From: Mesorhizobium sp. LHD-90
GTDB lineage: Bacteria; Pseudomonadota; Alphaproteobacteria; Rhizobiales; Rhizobiaceae
Reading direction: 5' to 3'
NCBI RefSeq assembly: GCF_030929505.1
Contig: NZ_JAVFVV010000025.1
Location: 1 to 64,000, forward strand
Length of the DNA: 64,000 nucleotides
In this document: piece after piece, positions 19,255 to 29,800 of the stretch
Layout: each line of letters starts with the position of its first letter
How positions within the stretch are numbered: the stretch's first letter is position 1
Position numbers and translations under genes: made by a program
The notes under the pieces: generated by a model
What the model was told of the DNA's origin: nothing
What the model saw: only the letters and a program-made list of their open reading frames with translations
Databases searched by the model: none

Positions 19255-19561
19255 GGTCCGTCGCGGCGGTTCCGGCAAGGTGTTGCCTAACTATGCGCTC
19301 TTGCCGGGGCGCGCAACCTGCGGTCTTCCGCCGAAACGAGGTCTGGATGCGGCGTCGACCCGGCCCACGTCGGGCTTCGCGAAAACGCTGCCTCATGGAA
19401 TCGGTCAGGCATGCGCCTTCGCCGATCCCGGACGCCCCGGCCTCGGCCGTGCCGGCTGCCAATAACCAACAGGTTGCGACCGTATGCCGTTTTCCTTCGA
19501 TGGCGGTTGAGTACCGCTCCGAAATCCGCTTAGTCTTGGCGTCGCGAAACAGCAAAGAACG
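19255..19561. other. Divergent intergenic region between the DUF2948 gene and a lipoprotein gene
   Basis: About 307 bp without a supported gene. It must contain the promoter of the DUF2948-hisD operon (minus) and of the lipoprotein gene (plus). No confident -35/-10 pair could be assigned. Confidence 0.4.
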
Positions 19562-19897
19562 ATGCGGATGAAGCTACTGCTCTCTGGCCTTGCATGTCTG
19601 GCGCTGACTGGATGTCAGTCCGTGCTGGGCTTCGACACCACACCCTCCGACGAGGTGCTGGTGCCCGGCGGTCTGTTCCAGGTATTCGAGCACCCCAAAC
19701 GGGATCGCATCATGACGAAGCCGAGCGGCGGCGGTATCCTGACAGCTCAAAGCGACGTTGCCAGCCCGGCATCAATCCAAGCGGCTGCAGCACGGCGCTA
19801 TCTGGACGGCACCGGGCGTTCGAGGTGCCCGATCACCTTCGTCCGCGAGATATCGGGACCGCAATACGAGTTCAGATTTAACTGTCTGCCCGATTGA
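19562..19897 (+). CDS. Small putative lipoprotein of unknown function
   Basis: 111 residues from ATG 19562 (ATG 19568 equally possible). The N-terminus MRMKLLLSGLACLALTGCQS is a lipoprotein signal with lipobox LTGC. The mature part is about 90 residues, with a beta-rich start (DEVLVPGGLFQVFEHPKR) and a C-terminal CPITFV...FNCLPD whose two cysteines could form a disulphide. No family recognised. It stands alone on the plus strand. Confidence 0.7.
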   Translation: MRMKLLLSGLACLALTGCQSVLGFDTTPSDEVLVPGGLFQVFEHPKRDRIMTKPSGGGILTAQSDVASPASIQAAAARRYLDGTGRSRCPITFVREISGPQYEFRFNCLPD

Positions 19898-20059
19898 CGG
19901 GCAGGCCAAACCTTTCGGTCGGCGCCCGCCGGCCGAGTTCCGCATCGCGGACAAGCTGAATTCCGCGGAGAAGCCGACACGAATCGAGCGATAAACGTTC
20001 TCCGATTCCGATCCGCCGTCATCGAGCGCAAGCGTATCCGAGAGCCTGCGGAGCTTGGT

Positions 20060-20236
20060 CTATCCCCTGCCCTTCCAGCCGCGCAGGAAGTCGAACGCCT
20101 CCAACCCGTCCGGCGGGGACGCCGTTGCCGGAAACGCGCCGGGTTCTCGATACAGGTCGTTCGGCCCGGCGCGACGGACCGCGGATTTCGGGAAAAGCCT
20201 GCTCCAGAACTCCGGACGAGTTCGTGAAGCATCCAT
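20060..20236 (-). CDS. Small hypothetical protein (58 aa)
   Basis: ATG 20236 with GGAGG eleven bases upstream. The product begins MDASRTRPEFWSRLFPKSAV and ends FLRGWKGRG. It is Trp/Phe-containing, and its codons favour G or C in the third position, especially in the second half, as in the neighbouring real genes. No family recognised. It is short and isolated, so the call is moderate. Confidence 0.4.
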   Translation of the reverse strand: MDASRTRPEFWSRLFPKSAVRRAGPNDLYREPGAFPATASPPDGLEAFDFLRGWKGRG

Positions 20237-20820
20237 GATCCGAGCCGCCTCCGTCCTGTTTGCCATGGGGATCGCTACTCTCCTGAAAGACAATTGTTGG
20301 ATGCCGAAGCGATGGCTGCCGGCAAGGCGGGACCGCATCGTCCGCTGCGCAAAAGTTTGGCGTGGAAGGCGGGACGGGATACCGCCTTCCACGCCGCGAC
20401 GGGTTGCGCGCCCGTCAAATCACCACGAAATCGGCATGGGTGAGGTTGGGATTGCCGATCGGCGTGGCGAACCGGATGTTGCCGCAGACACTGCTGCCGA
20501 GAAGCGAATGTCACCGTCGAACATCAAGCTGCCGTGGCGGCAGCGAGGATGCGGATGGACTGGGCTCTTGTAATGGTGGGCTGGGGGTCAGATAGCGAGC
20601 CGCAGGGTTATGCGATGGAAGCGCCCGCAGGCATTTGTTTTTGTGATCGATAGGTCAGTCATTGTCTCTCCCGTGGTCATCACGTCTGGGCCGCGCAAAT
20701 GGGACACAGCAGCCCGGTGCCGAACTTCCGGCCACGCCTGCGACAGGTTGCGCGGCGTCCGGTCGTCTCGGACACGTCAGGCGCGCGTCCGATCGGCAAG
20801 GCTTGGTTTGCGTGATTGAC

Positions 20821-20855
20821 GTTGGGAATTCCAACGAGTAAGTGGAATGTCCAAC
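20821..20855 (+). promoter_or_regulatory. Possible autoregulatory site of the LysR gene
   Basis: GTTGGGAATTCCAAC at 20821-20835 is palindromic apart from one inserted base. A related half (GGAATGTCCAAC, 20844-20855) follows 19-20 bp downstream, just before the LysR start codon at 20869. Dyads of this kind near their own start are typical LysR-type binding sites. The assignment is inference. Confidence 0.4.
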
Positions 20856-20868
20856 ATTAGTAGCGCTT

Positions 20869-21741
20869 ATGGACATCGATCTCTACAAATCCTTCCTGGC
20901 GATCTATGACACGGGCAGCTTCACGCGTGCCGCCCGTGAGGTCGGCCGCACCCAGTCGGCGATCAGCCAGCAGATCAGGCGGCTGGAAGAGACGCTGGGC
21001 CGCCCGCTTTTCACCCGCGCCCCCGGAAGCGTCGAACTGACAGAATACGGCAAGTCGCTGCTGGGCTTCGCCCGCGACATCGTCGAGACACATGCCGAGG
21101 CGCTTGCCGCCTTCAGCCGCGGATCGTTCCAGGGCCTCGTCGTGCTCGGCATTCCCGACGGCTATGTGAAGCGTGTCCTGCGCGACGTGCTGCTCGAATT
21201 CACTGCTCTCTATCCCGAGGCAACCATCAACGTCGTCATCGACGACTCGCCGGGGCTGGCGCGTCGCATCGCCGACGGCTCGGTCGACCTGACCTTTCTG
21301 ACGGAGGGAAACTGGCCGACGCGCGGCGAGGTCGCGTTCAACGACCGGCTGGTGATTGCCGGTCCCGCCACGGGCGACCTCCACAAGGCCGCCCCCTTGC
21401 CGCTGGCCGTGTGGGACGAGCGCGCCTTCGACCATCGCCTGATGATCGAGGCCCTTGAAGCCATGAAGCGCCGCTACCGCATCGCCTGCATCTGCCGCAG
21501 CGTCTATGGCAAGCATGCCGCGATCACCGCCGGGCTGTGCGCCTCGGTGATGGTGGAAAGCAGTCTGATCGAGGGCGAGCGGGCCTACCTGCCGGAAGAC
21601 GGTTTTCCGGTGCTCGGCAATGTCAGCGTCCGGCTCGAGCGCTCGCACCTGAAGAAATCTCCGGTGGTCGACCGGCTGGAACGCCATCTGCTCGAGCATT
21701 TTTCAAGAAGAGCATTTCCCGGGGAGGCGCGCGCCGCCTGA
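20869..21741 (+). CDS. LysR family transcriptional regulator
   Basis: 290 residues from ATG 20869. The N-terminal winged helix-turn-helix is clear (SFTRAAREVGRTQSAISQQI, RRLEETLGRPLFTR) and the effector-binding domain follows (VVLGIPDGYVKRVLRDVLLE, ATINVVIDDSPGLARRIADG). Effector and target are unknown: the next gene is convergent and nearly 1 kb upstream is almost empty, so the usual divergent target gene is missing. A putative operator overlaps its promoter. Confidence 0.93.
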   Translation: MDIDLYKSFLAIYDTGSFTRAAREVGRTQSAISQQIRRLEETLGRPLFTRAPGSVELTEYGKSLLGFARDIVETHAEALAAFSRGSFQGLVVLGIPDGYVKRVLRDVLLEFTALYPEATINVVIDDSPGLARRIADGSVDLTFLTEGNWPTRGEVAFNDRLVIAGPATGDLHKAAPLPLAVWDERAFDHRLMIEALEAMKRRYRIACICRSVYGKHAAITAGLCASVMVESSLIEGERAYLPEDGFPVLGNVSVRLERSHLKKSPVVDRLERHLLEHFSRRAFPGEARAA

Positions 21742-21792
21742 CCTGAACCGACCCGGCGTTGGGCGAAATAAACCCGCCCCAGTCAGAACGCC

Positions 21793-22554
21793 TTACGCCG
21801 AAACCATCCCGATCTCGTCGATGCAGCGTCTTAGCCGCTGCGCCGCGTGTCGGCCGAGCGATATCGGGGCGATGCCTTCGCCGACCGAAAAGCTGCAACG
21901 TCCCGACCCCAGCCACTGGATATTCTCCAGCCGTGCAAGATTGACGATGAACGAGCGGCTGACGCGGAAGAAGGGCGGCGTCGGCAACTGGGCCTCGAAG
22001 TGCCGCAACAGCCGGCACACCAGATGATCGCGTTCGCCGGCGACGAAGATGCGGGTGAAATCCTCTTCCGCCTTGAGCAGGGTAATCTTGTTGAGCGCCA
22101 CGATCGTCGACTGGCCGCCGATGCGCAGGTGAAGGCGCTGCTCCGACAGATGCGCCGTGTCCGCGCCGTTCCCCTGCTGCTGCGCCGGCGTGGCCGTCAT
22201 GATCTGGCGTTGGCGCAGCCGCTCGACCGTCACCGCCAGGCGGTCCGGGTCCACCGGTTTCAGCAGAAAATCCATCGCGGCGACGTCGAAGGCCTTCAGC
22301 GCATAGGAGTCGTGCGCGGTGACGAAAACCACCGCCGGCGGCGGCGACAACTGGTCGAGCATGTCGAAGCCCAGGCCGTCGGCCAGTTCTATGTCGAGGA
22401 ACAGCGCGTCGGGGCGCAGCGCCAGCGCCATTTCGCGCGCCTGCCGCACGCTGCCGGCCTCGCCGACGATCTCGGCGTCGGCATGCGCCTGCATCAGGCG
22501 CCGCAGCCCCCGCCGCGCCGGCGGTTCGTCGTCGACAAGCATCACACGAAGCAT
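21793..22554 (-). CDS. LytTR-type response regulator
   Basis: 253 residues. The receiver domain (1-120) has the acidic pair in MLVDDEPPARRG, the phospho-acceptor Asp in ALFLDIELADG at about 54 and the Lys in DFLLKPVDPD. A short Gln-rich linker is followed by a C-terminal LytTR DNA-binding domain (about 150-250: LHLRIGGQSTIVALNKITLL, FFRVSRSFIVNLARLENIQW). Its start overlaps the end of the histidine kinase gene by 13 bp, so the pair is coupled. The divergent autotransporter gene is a natural candidate target. Confidence 0.93.
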   Translation of the reverse strand: MLRVMLVDDEPPARRGLRRLMQAHADAEIVGEAGSVRQAREMALALRPDALFLDIELADGLGFDMLDQLSPPPAVVFVTAHDSYALKAFDVAAMDFLLKPVDPDRLAVTVERLRQRQIMTATPAQQQGNGADTAHLSEQRLHLRIGGQSTIVALNKITLLKAEEDFTRIFVAGERDHLVCRLLRHFEAQLPTPPFFRVSRSFIVNLARLENIQWLGSGRCSFSVGEGIAPISLGRHAAQRLRRCIDEIGMVSA

Positions 22555-23654
22555 GCCGACCCCCGCAGCGCCAGCCGGGCGACCACTCTTTCGCCGTCCT
22601 GCGTCAGCGACAATTCATGGCGCTGCGGATAGTGCAGTTCCAGCCGCCGCCTCGTGTTCGCCAGCCCCACGGCCGGCCCGGCGCCCGCCTGCGCCGACAG
22701 GCGGCCGGGATTGGTCACCTCGATGACGGTCGTGTCGCCGTCGGTCCGGCGGACGGAGACACCGACCAGCAGCGTTTCCGCGGGTGAACGCAGCCCGTGC
22801 TTGATGGCGTTCTCGACCAGGCCCTGGACGACCAGATGCGGCACCGCGACCGACCGCGCCGCCGGGTCGACCTCGATCCTGCACCGCAGGCGGTCCTCAA
22901 ACCGCAATTCCTGGATGCGGACATAGGCGCGCACCGCTTCGATCTCGTCGGCGAGCGGGCAGACCTGCCGGTTTTGCTTGTCGAGCGAATAGCGCAGGTA
23001 GGCCGCGATGCGCCGGGTCATTTCCAGCGCCGCCTGCGGGCGTTCTTGTATCTCGGCCGAAAGCGTGTTCAGCGCGTTGAACAGGAAGTGCGGGTCGAGC
23101 TGCAAGCGCAGATGCTGCAATTCGGCGCGCATCGCCGCGGCCTCCGCCTCGCTGCGCTGGGCGCGTTCCGTGCGCGCCGCGATTTCCGCGCGCACCCAGA
23201 AATAGGCGAGCGACCAGGCGAGAAACACCGTCGTGTAATAGATTGCGGGGATGGACGGGTCTTCCGCCATGGCCGGCGCGGGAATCACGACGAGGTTGCT
23301 CTTGACCCACCCGGCGAGTTGCATCTGCAGCAGTCCGCCAACCACCGAATAGGCCAGCACCAGCGGAGCCATGGCCATTGGGCGAAACCCCGAGCGCCTC
23401 AGCAAGGTCGCGTGTGCCAGCGCCGTCAGCGCGAAGCCGACCGGGTCCAGCACAAGCGTCAGCGCTAGGGCCAGACCGACGCTGTCGAACGCCGCCAGAC
23501 GCGAGGTGAGGCCGAACACGGCGATGAACAGCCAGGCCACCGTATGGGCCACCCAGAACGAGTCGGCGCCCACCGGCCACGGGAACAGCGACGGCCGCGG
23601 TCGCGCCTCCCGGCGGTCGCCGGAAGGCGCCGCATAGCCGGCCGAACTGTTCAT
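22542..23654 (-). CDS. Sensor histidine kinase, LytS/YehU type
   Basis: 370 residues from ATG 23654; longer in-frame starts would run into the autotransporter gene on the other strand. Four to five hydrophobic segments occupy residues 30-170. A short coiled coil (AQRSEAEAAAMRAELQHLRL) leads into the His_kinase domain with LDPHFLFNALNTLSAEIQ (phospho-accepting His), the N box VQGLVENAIKHGL and the G box GLANTRRRLELHYP. It should phosphorylate the overlapping LytTR regulator. No periplasmic sensor domain of note, so the signal is probably sensed in the membrane. Confidence 0.92.
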   Translation of the reverse strand: MNSSAGYAAPSGDRREARPRPSLFPWPVGADSFWVAHTVAWLFIAVFGLTSRLAAFDSVGLALALTLVLDPVGFALTALAHATLLRRSGFRPMAMAPLVLAYSVVGGLLQMQLAGWVKSNLVVIPAPAMAEDPSIPAIYYTTVFLAWSLAYFWVRAEIAARTERAQRSEAEAAAMRAELQHLRLQLDPHFLFNALNTLSAEIQERPQAALEMTRRIAAYLRYSLDKQNRQVCPLADEIEAVRAYVRIQELRFEDRLRCRIEVDPAARSVAVPHLVVQGLVENAIKHGLRSPAETLLVGVSVRRTDGDTTVIEVTNPGRLSAQAGAGPAVGLANTRRRLELHYPQRHELSLTQDGERVVARLALRGSACFV

Positions 23655-23847
23655 CTGGACCTGTCCCGCGGTCGCCGGTCTCGTCAATACCCTGTCTCGC
23701 CCGTTATCGGTTTGTTCACTAAACAGCTCCGTTTCATCGACCGAATCGGCGGTTTCGTCGAGTATCGCGTGCTTTCCGCGGCGGCACACACGTAATAGCA
23801 TACGCGGCGTTGCCGTGTGTGCGGATTCGAGGCGAGGAGAGGCGGAC

Positions 23848-26800
23848 ATGGCTAACGGGATCGGCCCGCTGGGAGCGGGTTCGTTGCGGCGGCTTGCCTC
23901 GCGGCTAGGCAGCGGCCAGGCGAAAAACCCCCACAGCCGGAATGCATTGCACCTCGTGATCGTATCGGCCCTCGGCCTTTGCGGTGCGGCCATGGCCGGC
24001 CAGGCGCAGGCAAGCTGCAACGGCGCCTCGAACCAGGACCTTTCCGCGGGCGACTACGGATATTCATGGTCCATCTGCAATGGCGCCGCGGGTACCGACA
24101 GCAAGGACGAGAAGGATGGCGCCCGGGGCGACAGCATAACGATCACCACCGAGGGAACCTACGCGACCGATGCCGGCGTTCCCCCTTACGGCTTGCCGTC
24201 GGGCGCCGTGGGCGGCGTCATCATGACCTACACGCGCGGCGGCGATGGGGTCGACGAGGGCAATGCGGGCGGCGGCGGCGGCATAGGGCTCACCAGCCAT
24301 AACAGCGTCACCGTCAGCGGCACGGGAAACTCGGGCTATCTCGGCAGCCTGATCTCCGCCTACTCGTGGGGCGGCAATGGCGATTCCGACAACGACAACA
24401 ACGATTCGGATGGCGGGGACGGCGGCGCGGGCAGCGCGATAAACGTCACCAACTACGGGACCTTGACCATCGACGGGACGGTTACGCCGCTGAGCGGAGG
24501 CATGTACGGCATCCTCGCGGTGAGCGGTGGCGGCACCGGCGGAGAGCAGAACAACAGTACGTCCGGCCTTGGTGATCAGATAGGCGGAGATGGCGGGTCG
24601 GCGGGCTCCGTTTTCGTGTCGAACTCGGGCACGATCAACATCGGCAGTACATCGAGCCGCATGCAGGGCATTGCCTCGGGCGCCGGCATCTATGCCGATT
24701 CGGGCGGCGGCGGCGGCGGGGTCCACAATGGCGGCGCTGGCAACGGCGGTTCGGTGACCGTCCAGCATGATGGCCAGATCAACAATGTCTGGAACAACAC
24801 CACGCAGGGTGGCGGCGAGATTTTTGGAATTCATGCGCGAAGCATAGGCGGCATCGGCACGGGTTCCACGGACAATAGTGATGACGGCGGACGAGGCGGA
24901 GATGCTTCGACGGTGACCGTCACGTCGACCGGCGGTATCCTGCTTGACGTCAGCGGCGATTTTACGGGCGAAGGCGCCGCCATTGCCGCGAGGAGTGTGG
25001 GCGAACAGGGCGGAACCGGCCCTTCCAAAGATGAATCGGGAGGCAATGGCGGATCCGGCAACTCGGCCACGGTCACATTGCAGGGCCCCAACGGTCGCAT
25101 CACGACCAACGGCGACAATCTCTACGGCATATTGACCCAGAGTCTGGGTGGCCAGGGCGGCGATGGCGGCGATTCGACGGCATTGGCAGGCCAAGGCGGT
25201 GGTGGCGGTTTTGGTGGCAATGCCGGCGCAGTGACGGTTACGACCGACGCCGGCACCATCATCACCACGAGCGGTGACTATTCCGCCGGTATCGCCGCGC
25301 ATTCGGTCGGCGGCGGCGGCGGCACCGGCAGCGACTTCACCAGCGTGCTGGGCGGCCAGGCCGGCAATGGCGGCAATGGCGGCAATGCCGGGACCGCGAC
25401 CGTGACCAGCGCCGGCGCCATCACGACTTCCGGCGATCATGCCTATGGCGTGCTGGCGCAGTCGATCGCCGGCAGCGGCGGCGCCGGCGGGGTCGAAACC
25501 GGCGGCGTGGTCGCTCTCGGCGGCGATGGCGCCGGCGGCGGCACGGCCGGCGAAGCGATTGTCCGCAACAGCGGCGACATCACCACCGATGGCTACAGCG
25601 CCCATGGCATCGTCATCCAGTCAATCGGCGGCGGCGGCGGCGCGGCGGGATCGGCCAGCGGCCTGATGAGCGTCGGCGGCGACGCAGCGGGTTCCACCAA
25701 ATCCAATGGCGGCGAGATCATGGCCTCCAACACCGGCACCATCCTGACTTCCGGCGACGCGGCGATCGGCCTGGTGGCGCAGTCGGTCGGCGGCGGCGGC
25801 GGCAGCGGCGGCGACAGCGAAGGCATCGCCGGCGTTGGCGGCAAGGGCTCCGCCGGCGGCGACGGCTCGAGCGTGAACATTACCAACCTCGGCGCCATCG
25901 AGACTGCCGGAGATTACGCTTACGGCGTGCTTGCCCAGTCGGTGGGCGGCGGTGGCGGCAATGGCGGCGACGTCCTGACCATCTCGACCATCGCGTCGAT
26001 CGGCATCGGCGGCAGCGCGGCCGGCGGCGGCAATGGCGGCAACGTCTGCATCGACAACACCGGCGTCAGTTGCAGCGACAGCGGCGGACCGGCTGGCGCA
26101 GCCGCAACGATCGTCACGCATGGCGACTATGCCACCGGCCTGGCGGCGCAATCGGTCGGCGGCGGCGGCGGCAATGGCGGCAGCGTCCAGAATTACAGCC
26201 TGGCCTCGTTCCTGGCGCTGCAGGTCGGCGGCAATGGCGGCGGCGGCGGCATTGGCGAGAGTGCAACCATAAGGCAGAACGATCTGCAACTGAGCACCAG
26301 CGGCGCCCACGCCATCGGCGTGCTTGCGCAGTCGATCGGCGGCGGCGGCGGCAATGGCGGCGACGCGTCCTACTTCGACGCCACGATCGGTTTCAACGCG
26401 GCGCTGATCGTCGGCGGCGGTGGTGGCGGCGGCGGCTACAGCAGCGCGGTGATGGTGGATCTCGCCAACGCGACGGTAATCACCGGGGCGCCGGACGGCA
26501 GCGACCCCGCGACCTTCGCGCCGAACGATTCCTTCGGCATCCTGGCGCAGTCGATCGGCGGGGGCGGCGGCAATGGCGGCAGCACCAGCGCCAAGGATTT
26601 TGTTCTCGCGGCCCCGACCGGGACCGGCGTGCCGGTGGCCTTCAACTACCAGGCAGCGGTGGGCGGCAATGGCGGCAATGGCGGCGACGGTTGCCAAACG
26701 ACCAATTCCAACGATCCGTGTACGGTGTCCGTGTCGTTGACCGACGGCACGTCCGTCACCACGCTGGGCGACGGCTCCCATGCCGTCGTGGCCCAGGCGA

Positions 26801-29800
26801 TCGGCGGAGGCGGCGGCAATGGCGGCGATTCCTCCGTCCTGTCAACCACGCTCGGCGACAAGGATACGGTCGAACTGACCGCCGGTGTCTCGCTGGGCGG
26901 CGGCGTCGGCAATCTGATGCCGGGCTACGAATTCTCCAGCTCGAACGGAGGCTGGGGCGGCCTGGTCGACGTGACGCTCGGCGATCCAAACGGCACGGCG
27001 GTCAGTTCTCCGCCCTCGCTGGAGGCGCCGCCCTCGGCCATCCGCACCTATGGCGACTACGCCAACGGCGTGGTGGCGCAGTCGATCGGCGGCGGTGGCG
27101 GCAATGCCGGCATCGGCAGCAGCGACGTCTATTCGCAGGGCGGCGTCGTCAGCATCAAGGCGTCGATCGGCCTCGGCGGCGTCGGTGGAGCGGGCGGTTC
27201 GTCCGAACTGGTCACCGTCACCCAGAACCGCGGCCACGCGATCCAGACCTACGGCTCCGGCTCGCGCGGCATCGTCGCGCAGTCGATCGGCGGCGGCGGC
27301 GGCGCATCGCAGGGTGGCACGCTTTATCTGGCGGCCGGCGTCGACGGTTATGACGGCCGGCTCACCGTCGGCGTCGGCATGACCGGCGGTTCGGGCGGCG
27401 ACAGCGGCGGCGTGACCGCGACCACCGCCGGAACCATCGCCACCACCGGCGGCGATGCCGACGGCGTGCTCCTTCAGGCGATCGGCGGCGGCGGCGGGCT
27501 TGGCGGCTCGCTCGGCGCGGACGCCTCGTCCCATGCCATCCTCGACCGCATCGGTCTGTTCGAGGACAACAAGAACCGGCTCGGCGACGGTGGCGCCTAT
27601 ACGCTTACCGTCGATGTCGGCGGCAAGGGCGGCACTGGCGGTCATGGCGGCGCGATCAACCTCGATCATATCGGCCAGATCGACACCAGCGGCGACTGGG
27701 CCGACGGCATCGTGGCGCAGTCCATCGGCGGCGGCGGCGGTGCCGGGGGCTCGTCCACGGCATCCGGCAGCAAGGTCACCGCCAGCATTGCGGTCAGCGT
27801 CGGCGGTAAGGGCGGCACCGGCGGCAATGGCGGGGAGATCGACGCGAACTTCGACGGCGACGACGACAATCACATCAACACCGCGGGTTATTCGGCCAAC
27901 GCCGTCGTTCTGCAGTCTATCGGCGGCGGCGGCGGTACCGGGGGCGACGGATCCGACAAGTCCAGCGGCACCATTACCGTCGGAGGCTCGGCCGGCGGCA
28001 CGGGGGGAACGGCCGGCGACGGCGGCACGATCAATGTCAAGACGGCGAGCTGGCTCACCGCGCAGACGCTCGGCGACGACTCGATCGGCATTCTCGCCCA
28101 GTCGATCGGCGGCGGCGGCGGCATCGGCGGCGCCGGCAACAGCAGTGGACAGGCGGAAGTCGACAGCTACGACATCGCCGTGGTCGTCGGCGGCCAGGGC
28201 GGCGTATCGGGCAACGGCGGCACCATCGGCCTGAGCACCGGCACCAGCATGAATACCTATGGCGACCGGGCCTATGGCATCCTTGCCCAGTCGATCGGCG
28301 GCGGCGGCGGCATCGGCGGCGCGGGTTCGGCCGACAACCTCGCCAGCGTGGTGCTTGGCGGCCAGGGCGGTGTCTCCGGCAACGGAAGTTCGGTGTCGCT
28401 GGACATTGCCGCCGGCAGTTCCATGAACACGCGGGGCGCCGGCGCCCATGCGATTGTCGCGCAGTCCATCGGCGGCGGCGGTGGCATCGGCGGCGACGCT
28501 TCGGGCGGCATTCTCTCGACGTCGCCGATCCTGAATGCGCCCGGCGGTAACTCGGGCAATGGTAACTTGGTTGACGTTACGGTCGACGCCAACATCACCA
28601 CCAGTGGTGCCAACGCCTTCGGCATATTGGCGCAATCGATCGGCGGCGGCGGCGGCTTCGGCGGCGACCAGTCGGGAGGCTTCGCCGGCAACACGTCGTC
28701 AAACGCTGACGGAACGGGCAGCACGGTGACCGTAAGCCAGACCGGCATGATCAATGCAACCGGCGCGGGCTCGGTCGGAATCTTCGCGCAGAGCCAGGGC
28801 ACGTTGGACCAGCAAGCGGTGACCGTGGACGTCAATGGCGCGGTAGCCGGCGGCAGCGGCGACTTCGGTGCCGGCATCTGGATCGCGGCCGGCAAGAACA
28901 ACGTGCTGACGGTGAACACCGGGGGCAGCGTCTCGGCAGCCTCTGGCACCGCGATCCGCTTTGACGGCGATGCGTCGACCTCCTACGGCAGCCTGCTGAC
29001 CGTCAACAACTCAGGCACCATCACCGGCGACATTCTGCTGAACAACACCGACAGCAGTTCCGCCGGCACCATCAACAACCAGGGCACGATCAATCCCGCC
29101 GCGACCAAGGCTTCCGACGCCGGGGCATCGGCTGCCGCGACCGCCCCGTCCGGCGGCACGCTGGTCGGCGCCTCGCTCTACGAGGCCAATGTCGTCAACG
29201 GTGGCACTCTGGTCGTCGGCCATGGCGGCAAGACCGACAGCACCGAGATCACCGGCAATTTTGCCCAGTCCGCGGACGGCACGCTGTCGCTCGACCTCGA
29301 CATGGCGTCGGGCAAGTCGGACCGGCTGACGGTGCGCGGCGACGCCGCGCTCGGCGGCACGCTCGACATCAACGCGACAAGCCTGCTGCCCCGCCGTGAA
29401 CTCGTGTTCCTCAGCATCGAGGGCGCGGCCACGGGGGCGCTGGAGACTTCAGCCAACCTCGCCTTCGACATCGGCATCTCAAAGTCGGGGCAGGATTACA
29501 GCCTCTCCACCTCGGCGGATTTCGACCGGGTGGGTTTGGACAGGAGCACTGACGAGATCGCCGACCATCTTCAGGAGATCTGGGATGCCGACGGCAATGA
29601 CGATTTCGGCAGCCTGTTCGCAACGCTCTATGATGGCGCCGAGCAAGGAGACGACGCCTACGTCTCCATGCTGGCCGGCCTGCTGCCGGGCGTGAGCCTC
29701 GCGCCGGCCGCGCGCTTCCAGCGGACGATCATCGGCTTCAACGATTCGCTGATGAGCTGCCCGAAAACCTCGGCCGGCGGCCTGATGCTCGGCGAGACAA

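Larger units (their letters stand above)
19898..20868. other. Sparse region of about 970 bp between lipoprotein and LysR genes
   Basis: Only one small minus-strand gene (20060-20236) is supported here. On the minus strand at about 20415-20490 a frame ends NIRFATPIGNPNLTHADFVV before a stop, which looks like the tail of a secreted calcium-binding-type protein, but no upstream continuation is in frame. The rest shows no coding signal. Confidence 0.4.

Noticed and set aside
20415-20490. Minus-strand tail resembling a secreted calcium-binding protein end
   Set aside because: Only about 25 residues are recognisable and there is no upstream continuation in any frame; too little to call a pseudogene.
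24064-28635. Large minus-strand frames across the autotransporter
   Set aside because: Ala/Arg/Asp-rich shadows of the Gly-rich repeat region; the plus-strand protein has signal peptide, repeats and beta-barrel.
24700-28790. Regular repeats that could suggest a CRISPR array
   Set aside because: Unit spacing is variable, all repeats are in frame and encode AQSIGGGGG modules, and no cas genes are near.
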